From contig DMXI01000154.1 of NCBI GenBank assembly GCA_003483885.1, positions 1 through 15,740 of the forward strand: a DNA stretch of 15,740 bases, given 5' to 3'. Of the stretch, positions 7,449 through 12,415 are shown piece after piece. This DNA is from Microscillaceae bacterium. GTDB lineage: Bacteria > Bacteroidota > Bacteroidia > Cytophagales > Microscillaceae. Numbering within the stretch: position 1 is the stretch's first letter; every line of letters starts with the position of its first letter. A program made the translations under genes and the position numbers. Under the pieces are notes generated by a model. That model did not search any database, had not been told where the DNA came from, and saw only the letters and a program-made list of their open reading frames with translations.

Positions 7449-8714
7449 ATGACACAAACCACACTTCCTGATGTTTCCATTAACTATCTGGATGGTAGGC
7501 TTGGAGGCGCAGGTTTTTCTAATGATGGGGTGGCCGCGATGATTCTCTCGGGAGTAGCTATTCCCATTGATGCTGCCGCTGGTACTGGCTTTGATTTGGG
7601 TACTACCCTGGGGCCTTTTTTTGGCATCAAGGAGATTCAAGAGCAAGGCATCACTGCGGAGTATGATACGGCAAACTCCCTAAAAGTCTACGCTCATTGT
7701 GTGGACTTTTATCGCCAAGCAGGTGAAGGGGCCGAGTTGTATCTGATGCTGGTACCCAAAACAGTGACCATGGCGGAGATGCTGGACATCGCAAACGCCG
7801 ATTATGCTACAAAGCTGCTGCAAAAACTGAAGGGGCGCATCAAACTTCTGGGTGTTGGTCGGGTTCCTGATGCTGCCTATGAAGCTGCCACTACTCCCCT
7901 GGAAGAACTTGATCCCGATGTGGTAGCTGCGCTGCTAAATGCAAACACCTTGGTGAAAGTCGAGCAAGACTTACACCGACCAATGCAGGTACTCATCGAA
8001 GGCAGGGACTTTCAGGGAAATGCGGCGGTGGTAAGTGACTTGCGCACACAAACCGCAAATCGGGTCTCCATATGCCTGGGTTGGCATGATGATATCTATG
8101 CAGGCAGTTGGCTAGGACTTGTATTGGGCAAGGTGGCAGGAGTCCCGGTGCAGCGAAACATTGCCAGAGTGAAAGATGGTAACCTGGGCATTCAGAAAGC
8201 TTATGTGGTGACCGCAACAGCACCTACTGCTAAGAAAACAGTAGAAGAGTATGGCCACGGAAACCTGAAACTTCTCCACCAAAAAGGCTACATCATTCCA
8301 CGAGCCTATCCGAGTCTTGCGGGGTACTATTTGAATGATGATCCAGTGGCGGTCGCAGTCACGACGGACTATAATAGTATCAGTAGAGGCCGAGTAGCTG
8401 ATAAAGCAGCTCGGATTGCTTATCAGGTGTATGTCCGTGAGTTATTGGACGACTTTGTCCTGGAAGGAGGCAAGCTACCCACTGCCCTTATCAAAGCATT
8501 TGAACAAAGTATCAAAAAGCAGCTCGATCTTCAAATGACCAATAACGCGGAGGTGTCTTCAGTCACTCCCATCATTGATCCGAACCAGGACGTGATTGCC
8601 ACTTCGGAGCTCAGAGTTACCCTAGACATTGAACCCGTAGGTACTGCCAGAAAAATTACGGTAGACCTGGGATTTGTAAACCCGAATAATCCAACCACGA
8701 CTACTGCCAGCTAA
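7449..8714 (+). CDS. Contractile tail sheath protein, DUF2586-type
   Basis: This 421-aa protein is the best evidence for a contractile (myovirus-like) tail. The sequence resembles DUF2586 proteins, the sheath-like family common in Bacteroidota phages: an N-terminal YLDGRLGG region, a central ICLGWHDDIYAGSWLGLVLG section (208-227), GYYLNDDPVA (292-301) and DYNSISRGRVADKAARIAY (307-325), then a C-terminal domain with SELRVTLDIEPVGTARKITV that would swap between subunits in the contracted sheath. Sheath monomers polymerise around the tube and drive it into the target cell. The gene is directly followed by the tube gene (57-bp gap), the usual sheath-tube pair. The start ATG follows an AT-rich leader. 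Confidence 0.85.
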   Translation: MTQTTLPDVSINYLDGRLGGAGFSNDGVAAMILSGVAIPIDAAAGTGFDLGTTLGPFFGIKEIQEQGITAEYDTANSLKVYAHCVDFYRQAGEGAELYLMLVPKTVTMAEMLDIANADYATKLLQKLKGRIKLLGVGRVPDAAYEAATTPLEELDPDVVAALLNANTLVKVEQDLHRPMQVLIEGRDFQGNAAVVSDLRTQTANRVSICLGWHDDIYAGSWLGLVLGKVAGVPVQRNIARVKDGNLGIQKAYVVTATAPTAKKTVEEYGHGNLKLLHQKGYIIPRAYPSLAGYYLNDDPVAVAVTTDYNSISRGRVADKAARIAYQVYVRELLDDFVLEGGKLPTALIKAFEQSIKKQLDLQMTNNAEVSSVTPIIDPNQDVIATSELRVTLDIEPVGTARKITVDLGFVNPNNPTTTTAS

Positions 8715-8771
8715 GCTAATTTCCAATAACAATACCACACTACACACTTAACTCCAGCAGCATGAAACACA

Positions 8772-9206
8772 ATGGCAGAAAATACTACACAACTCCCTTT
8801 TGAAATCGGTTGGGAGGATGTCACGCTCACGATGCTTGGAAGAATTGTCGATGGTTTTAGAGGCTTCAAATACAAAGTCAGTAAAACCAAATCTAATATC
8901 CACGGAAGAGGCAAAGAACCCATTGCCCGCTCTAAGGGGCGCAAAGAATACGAGGGGAGTATCAAACTACTTTTTCGGGAGGTAATGGCCCTTGAAAAAG
9001 CAGCTATCAGCCAAGGAGGGACTGACCTCACTGACCTTGCGCCTTTTGATCTCATCATCGTCTATGCGGACGGCAACACCGGCATTCCTACTACCCACAT
9101 TTTATCCAACGTAGAAATTCTAGACTATGAGTTGGGGATGGAACAAGGAGATGACTATATGGAAATAGAATTGCCCCTGAGCATTGGAAAAGTTGCTAGG
9201 CAGTAG
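8772..9206 (+). CDS. Tail tube protein
   Basis: This 144-aa protein directly follows the sheath gene, as tube genes do in contractile-tailed phages. Its pattern fits a tube monomer with two beta sheets: SIKLLFREVMALEK after a basic loop (KGRKEYEGSIKL), a long FDLIIVYADG strand, then THILSNVEILDYELGMEQ and a final acidic strand (MEIELPLSIG). The H-x-L-x-N-V-E section is typical for the conserved C-terminal half of XkdM/gp19-like tube proteins. Length is in the family range (about 140-170 aa). I assign it by position plus this pattern; subfamily unknown. An out-of-frame ATG lies 10 bp upstream (8762), but the frame used here starts at 8772. Confidence 0.7.
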   Translation: MAENTTQLPFEIGWEDVTLTMLGRIVDGFRGFKYKVSKTKSNIHGRGKEPIARSKGRKEYEGSIKLLFREVMALEKAAISQGGTDLTDLAPFDLIIVYADGNTGIPTTHILSNVEILDYELGMEQGDDYMEIELPLSIGKVARQ

Positions 9207-9258
9207 GTAGAGCAATAAGCGCGCAGCTCAATAAAAAAGAAAAGTAAACAAACATGAC

Positions 9259-9891
9259 ATGACAGAGAAGAAAACGCCTCAAGCTGAACAACTAGCTTAC
9301 TTTGAACACGACAACCGAAAGTACCGTTCTACCCCACCTTCTATCCAAGAAGAAGCCCAATGGAAGGCTGCTTTTGGGGATTTACTGGTAGCCAATGACG
9401 AGGGGACCAATTCGCTCTGGCTTCGTCGTCCCGATCTGCCCATTATGCGAGTGGCCCTTTCGCAGTTCCGTAAGGGCAAAACAAGTATTGACTTTGAAGA
9501 TATTCTCTTTAAAAGTTGCTGGCTGACGGGTAATGAAGCGTGGCTGTTAGACGAAGATTTGTATGAAGCTGCCTTGATGGAATTCGAGCCTTTTGTTGAA
9601 ATTCCAGATGTGGAAACCAGGTGGTTAGAAAATGAAGAACTCTACGAGTTGAGGGTAAACGATTTTGCTTGCAAAGTCAGTAGGCCTACTCGACGCGAAC
9701 GCAAAAAAGCCGAAAAACGAAATGCGACAAACAAGCCTTTTGGTACTGAAATCTACCTCTTGGAAACGATTTGGAAATCGGGAGAGGAAACGCTGGCGGC
9801 ACTACGTCAGGATGACTTTTCCTATATGGGAGTGCTCGTGGCCATCCAGGATTTGAAGACAAAAAAAATCGTTGAGCTCTCAAAAAAGTAG
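9259..9891 (+). CDS. Tail assembly chaperone, short (gpG-like) product
   Basis: This 210-aa protein is acidic and helical (e.g. FEDILFKSCWLTGNEAWLL, then FEPFVEIPDVETRWLENEEL) and ends in a basic section. It lies between the tube gene and DUF6046 gene, the place of the tail assembly chaperone. The last codons read TCA AAA AAG TAG, so the canonical -1 slippery heptamer A AAA AAG sits right before the stop codon. This allows a longer gpGT-like product (see next entry). Chaperone pairs of this kind coat the tape measure protein and recruit tube subunits. Residues 145-155 are a basic cluster (RPTRRERKKAEKR). An ATG five bases upstream (9254) runs into a stop after two codons and is not the start. 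Family not recognised by sequence alone. Confidence 0.7.
   Translation: MTEKKTPQAEQLAYFEHDNRKYRSTPPSIQEEAQWKAAFGDLLVANDEGTNSLWLRRPDLPIMRVALSQFRKGKTSIDFEDILFKSCWLTGNEAWLLDEDLYEAALMEFEPFVEIPDVETRWLENEELYELRVNDFACKVSRPTRRERKKAEKRNATNKPFGTEIYLLETIWKSGEETLAALRQDDFSYMGVLVAIQDLKTKKIVELSKK
9882..9888 (+). promoter_or_regulatory. Programmed -1 ribosomal frameshift site, A AAA AAG
   Basis: The heptamer AAAAAAG is in the right phase (last base of TCA, then AAA AAG) and is followed at once by the 0-frame TAG (9889-9891). This is the same heptamer used in dnaX and many IS3 elements. The -1 frame upstream is closed by TGA at 9873-9875, so slippage must occur in this interval. A possible stem (gggtt, 9914-9918, with gaccc, 9929-9933, plus flanking C/G pairs) lies about 25 nt downstream and could stimulate it. 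Confidence 0.75.
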
Positions 9892-10115
9892 CAGAGTACC
9901 GTATCAAGCCCGAGGGTTCAGGACTTAAAGACCCGGATACTTGGGAGCGAGTTCACGAAGGCTTTTTGCGGTACTACTTTTCGTTTAGCTCGGTAGAGCT
10001 TGAAACAATGAATGATGATGAGTTTGCTCGCCACATTGCCATTTTGGAGTATATCCGTGAGCAAGAACGTCTGCAAACTGCTATCAGTGTCAATCAGGGG
10101 GTATTTGGGAAGTAA
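9888..10115 (+). CDS. Tail assembly chaperone, frameshift extension (T part of gpGT)
   Basis: This -1 frame continues the chaperone for 75 residues beyond the slip site, from VAEYRIKPEG to NQGVFGK and TAA at 10113-10115. The full fusion would be 285 aa. The extension has protein-like composition: KDPDTWERVHEGFLRYYF, a helix around TMNDDEFARHIAILEYIREQ, and no stop codons. It has no sensible start of its own at its beginning; an in-frame ATG at 10008 lies far inside, and the region makes sense only as a fusion. In lambda-like and other long-tailed phages a small fraction of ribosomes make such a product, and its extra domain binds the tube protein. Function here is inferred from this arrangement. 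Confidence 0.75.
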   Translation, partial: VAEYRIKPEGSGLKDPDTWERVHEGFLRYYFSFSSVELETMNDDEFARHIAILEYIREQERLQTAISVNQGVFGK

Positions 10116-10117
10116 TC

Positions 10118-10170
10118 AGTTGATAGTTGGTAGTAATAGTGCTATGATCAATGACTACGAACTATCAACT
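10118..10170. repeat. Intergenic hairpin element, 17-bp arms
   Basis: Arms agttgatagttggtagt (10118-10134) and actacgaactatcaact (10154-10170) are inverted repeats with one mismatch around a 19-nt loop. The element starts 3 bp after the stop of the chaperone fusion and ends 20 bp before the DUF6046 gene. There is no T-tail, so it is more like a palindromic repeat element than a terminator. It occupies the gene gap where a tape measure gene would be expected. Confidence 0.75.
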
Positions 10171-10190
10171 CCTCACTATAAACTAAATGC

Positions 10191-10745
10191 ATGATCACCT
10201 ACGACTTAAATGAGCTTTACAGCCAAGCCTTCGGGAAATTCATTATTTATCCAGGGGCTACCAATTTTACAAACTTCACTGAAGGGTTTGTGCCTTCCGC
10301 TTTGCTTGGCAAACAAAAGCGCCAGAGTCTACTGGGTACCCCTATTCTAATGCCCTTGAAACTTGATGATTATGAGTTTCCGCTAGAGCCACTCATTGAT
10401 GTTAGCCTTTCTAAATCTATTGTGGTGAACCGAATGGTGAATGCCGAAACCAATGTATTAGAGGACATGGGACTAGATAATTTTAAACTCACGATTAGAG
10501 GTTTTTTGATCAGCGAAACCCCAGATACGGCTCCGCTAGATGAACTTCGTAGGCTTGTGCAGTTGATCAAAAAGCGCAAAAGTCTCAAGGTAGGCAATGA
10601 ACTGTTGAATGCTTTTGGCATCCGTGAACTCGCGATCAAGAGTGCCAGATTTGGTGACCCCGCAGGTGGGATTGAATTCAAGCCTTACACCCTGGAATGT
10701 ATTTCTGACGAACCAGTGGAGCTTCGGCTTAGAGAAGGAAGCTGA
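10191..10745 (+). CDS. DUF6046-type phage tail protein
   Basis: This 184-aa protein fits the DUF6046 family, found in contractile-tail loci of Bacteroidota phages. The conserved section is visible: FPLEPLIDVSLSKSIVVNR (about 62-80), LEDMGLDNFKLTIRGFLI (about 90-107), a helix with LDELRRLVQLIKKRKSLKVG (116-135), then LLNAFGIRELAIKSARF and YTLECISDEPVELRL at the end. The family's role is not firmly known to me; its size and location near tape measure and baseplate genes suggest a tail-tip or hub-linker part. It starts at ATG 10191; an overlapping out-of-frame ATG at 10187 is not used. It is the last structural gene of this plus-strand operon. Confidence 0.75.
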   Translation: MITYDLNELYSQAFGKFIIYPGATNFTNFTEGFVPSALLGKQKRQSLLGTPILMPLKLDDYEFPLEPLIDVSLSKSIVVNRMVNAETNVLEDMGLDNFKLTIRGFLISETPDTAPLDELRRLVQLIKKRKSLKVGNELLNAFGIRELAIKSARFGDPAGGIEFKPYTLECISDEPVELRLREGS

Positions 10746-10825
10746 TTTTTAAAGACTATTAAAGCTAATTAATGTTATAAAACTAGTATGCAGATAGTTG
10801 TCTAAACCCTTGATAAACAGAGATA

Positions 10826-10855
10826 TGGATATTTTTTTTCAAAAAAAGCAATCCA
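10826..10855 (+). terminator. Possible weak terminator after the phage operon
   Basis: The sequence tggat (10826-10830), a T8 run, A7 and atcca (10851-10855) can fold into a 12-bp stem made mostly of A-U pairs, followed by ttttg. It lies 80 bp after the DUF6046 stop and 90 bp before the lipoprotein gene. The low GC content makes real termination doubtful. Confidence 0.3.
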
Positions 10856-10944
10856 TTTTGTCCATTGAACGACCCCTAATCCAATATATAATAAGCAAAA
10901 GCTCATACAGAGCATCTAAATAATTCAAATAAAAAATCAAACGA

Positions 10945-11694
10945 ATGAGAAAGATAATTTTAGCCGTTCTTGTGGCTAGTATTTTTGTAGTATCCTGTGG
11001 TAAAAAAAATGATCCCACACCTTTAACAGCAAATTTTGAAGTACAAGTAACCGGCGAAGCTCCGAACGCTAAAATTAGTTTAGTAAACAAGTCAATCAGT
11101 GCCACTTCCTATGAATGGACATTTGGAGAAGGTGCAAGTATTAACTCGTCAGAAGATGAAACTCCTGAAGGTATTACAGTCGATAAAAGCGGAGATTTTC
11201 AGGTAACTTTAATTGCCAAAAGTGGGAGTAACCAAGAACAAAGTACTCAAACTATTAGCATCACTGGGAACAGTGCCATTGTGACGTATACTGATATCGC
11301 ACTTTCTCAAAACCTTAGGGATCAAACAATTGGTAGATTTTTTTCTACTTCTGAGGGTAAGGTGTATTTAAATTCAGAGGTGAATGCCACTACTGGTCCC
11401 CTGATTGATGTGGCCTACCACGGATTCAGTACCTTTAACTTTTTTGAAAGTCCTGATAATCTTTTAACGAATACTATTCCAGGAGCAGTCACTACCATTC
11501 CAGGGACAACCAATACTAAGATAAAAAAATTTCAGAGTGGATTTAGTGTTACAGATTTCGATGGTATGACAGGTGATCAATTATTGAAAGACCTCACCGT
11601 AGAGAGTGATGGAAATACTATTGGTTCTCTAAACTTTCCTCTCACCGTAATTTTTGAAAATAGTAAGGGCAAAAAAGGAGTAATTAAGCTTTAA
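10945..11694 (+). CDS. Lipoprotein with a PKD-like domain
   Basis: This 249-aa protein begins with a lipoprotein signal peptide (MRKIILAVLVASIFVVSC): a lysine/arginine n-region, hydrophobic core and lipobox VVSC with Cys18 as lipidation site. The following GKKNDP is typical of Bacteroidota lipoproteins. Residues ~29-107 form a PKD-like beta-sandwich with the hallmark YEWTFGEG (56-63) and SGDFQVTLIAKSG. The remaining ~140 residues (110-249) are beta-rich and unrecognised, with no enzyme motif. It is probably anchored in an outer or inner membrane leaflet and may bind surface partners. It sits on the same strand as the phage genes but 199 bp after them, with its own following terminator, so it is probably a separately transcribed host or passenger gene rather than a virion part. 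Confidence 0.8.
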   Translation: MRKIILAVLVASIFVVSCGKKNDPTPLTANFEVQVTGEAPNAKISLVNKSISATSYEWTFGEGASINSSEDETPEGITVDKSGDFQVTLIAKSGSNQEQSTQTISITGNSAIVTYTDIALSQNLRDQTIGRFFSTSEGKVYLNSEVNATTGPLIDVAYHGFSTFNFFESPDNLLTNTIPGAVTTIPGTTNTKIKKFQSGFSVTDFDGMTGDQLLKDLTVESDGNTIGSLNFPLTVIFENSKGKKGVIKL

Positions 11695-11722
11695 AAGTAT
11701 CAATGGTGGAAGATTACTTGTG

Positions 11723-11766
11723 GATATTAAGGTTCAAAAGTATTAAATCTTTGATATCAAGGTTCA
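11723..11766 (+). repeat. Two 14-bp direct repeats 30 bp apart
   Basis: gatattaaggttca (11723-11736) and gatatcaaggttca (11753-11766) match at 13 of 14 positions with a 30-bp period. The second copy forms part of the left arm of the terminator hairpin that follows. No function is apparent. Confidence 0.5.
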
Positions 11767-11803
11767 GGGAGCATTTAAACTGTTTTCCTGAAACCCTTTT
11801 TAT
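11759..11803 (+). terminator. Rho-independent terminator of the lipoprotein gene
   Basis: ggttcaggg (from 11761) pairs with cctgaaacc (11787-11795) with one bulged base, and cttttta follows. It lies 65 bp after the lipoprotein stop codon, between two converging genes. Confidence 0.6.
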
Positions 11804-11805
11804 CA

Positions 11806-12024
11806 TTATTTAGCAGGAATCAAGGCTGCTTCCACCGCAGCAATGGCCTCTTTCCAAGCTTTTAGTCTGGCGTCCAGAACCTTGTAGGCTTGTACTTCCA
11901 ACCCTTGCCCTTCCTGAGCGTCTCGAGCCATTTGAGCCATTTCTTCTAAAATAGTTGCTTGTTTTAGTTTAAATTGCGCCAGTAATTTCTGTAGCGGATC
12001 AATAATTTGTGTTTGCTTTTCCAT
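11806..12024 (-). CDS. Small 72-aa helical protein, unknown
   Basis: I start this at ATG 12024 (MEKQTQIIDPLQKLLAQFKL); the frame is open to an ATG at 12066, but those extra 14 residues (MLHLLYTISLSNTL) overlap the likely promoter and have no gene-like character. The protein is almost all amphipathic helix with Leu/Ala/Gln repeats (KQATILEEMAQMARDAQ, then LDARLKAWKEAIAAVEAAL), so it probably forms a coiled coil. It has no membrane segment. It converges with the lipoprotein gene and lies downstream of the tape measure gene on the same strand, with the CRISPR remnant between. It could be a small phage tail accessory protein or a host protein; the sequence does not decide. Confidence 0.6.
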   Translation of the reverse strand: MEKQTQIIDPLQKLLAQFKLKQATILEEMAQMARDAQEGQGLEVQAYKVLDARLKAWKEAIAAVEAALIPAK

Positions 12025-12036
12025 AAGTGTATTTGA

Positions 12037-12063
12037 TAAACTTATTGTATATAATAAGTGCAA
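12037..12063 (-). promoter_or_regulatory. Possible promoter of the 72-aa protein gene
   Basis: On the minus strand TTG (12063-12061) and TAAGTTTA (12044-12037) are 16 bp apart, close to the Bacteroidota pattern TTG-N(17-23)-TAnnTTTG but with the last base wrong and the spacer one short. It would give a leader of roughly 10 nt before ATG 12024. Confidence 0.25.
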
Positions 12064-12254
12064 CATTCATCCAATTGATCTTCTAATGCAAGTTTTTTTA
12101 CCAACAAAGTTAATATACTGAAAATCAATAGATTAAAATCCCCAAAGTCGTTGGTCTCTTAAACGAACCTTGATGTATGGCAATGGCTGGGAGGGTGAGA
12201 AGCATAACCTACTCATTATAAGCACTTTATAAAGTCGTTGGTCTCCAGGGGAAA
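12064..12254. other. Non-coding stretch with a 15-bp direct repeat
   Basis: No gene is visible. The 15-mer aaagtcgttggtctc occurs exactly at 12144-12158 and 12231-12245, 87 bp apart. The second copy also begins a 37-bp segment whose ends are inverted (gtcgttggt, 12234-12242, against accaaagac, 12262-12270, 8 of 9 pairs) and which overlaps the degenerate first CRISPR repeat. No other CRISPR unit is found at the 67-bp spacing to the left. Confidence 0.6.
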
Positions 12255-12413
12255 TCATACTACCAAAGACCTAGGAATTGAAACGTGTGCTTTTCCTGTC
12301 CCCACGACAAGCTTTACACCGATATTAATCGCACTATATAGGAATTGAAACTGTTTTTTCATGTAGGCTTCAACCCTTTCAGGCCATGCATATTAATCGC
12401 ACCATATAGGAAT
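12255..12413 (+). CRISPR. Degenerate CRISPR mini-array, two and a half repeats with two spacers
   Basis: The complete repeat is 30 nt at 12322-12351, beginning atattaatcgcac and ending aggaattgaaac. The terminal attgaaac is the usual 5' handle of type I-B and type III crRNAs, which gives plus-strand orientation. A third copy at 12390-12413 matches its first 24 bases with one change and then stops. At the first copy (12255-12284) only the last 13 bases (taggaattgaaac) are well preserved. Repeat-end spacings are 67 and 68 bp, giving spacers of 37 nt (12285-12321) and 38 nt (12352-12389), normal for this class. No cas gene and no recognisable leader are present, so it is an orphan remnant and probably inactive. 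The truncated end lies 2 bp from the tape measure stop codon. Confidence 0.75.
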
Positions 12414-12415
12414 AG

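Noticed and set aside
9861..9868. Run of eight A as a second frameshift site in the chaperone gene
   Set aside because: Slipping back here leads at once to TGA at 9873-9875 in the -1 frame, so it cannot make the long product.
4089..10745. A contractile injection system or tailocin instead of a phage
   Set aside because: Capsid protein and head protease are present, and the typical AAA ATPase, spike and baseplate wedge genes of injection systems are not seen.
12285..12389. Self-targeting CRISPR spacers against the phage genes in this window
   Set aside because: Reading both spacers against the window by eye gave no convincing match; a computed search is still needed.
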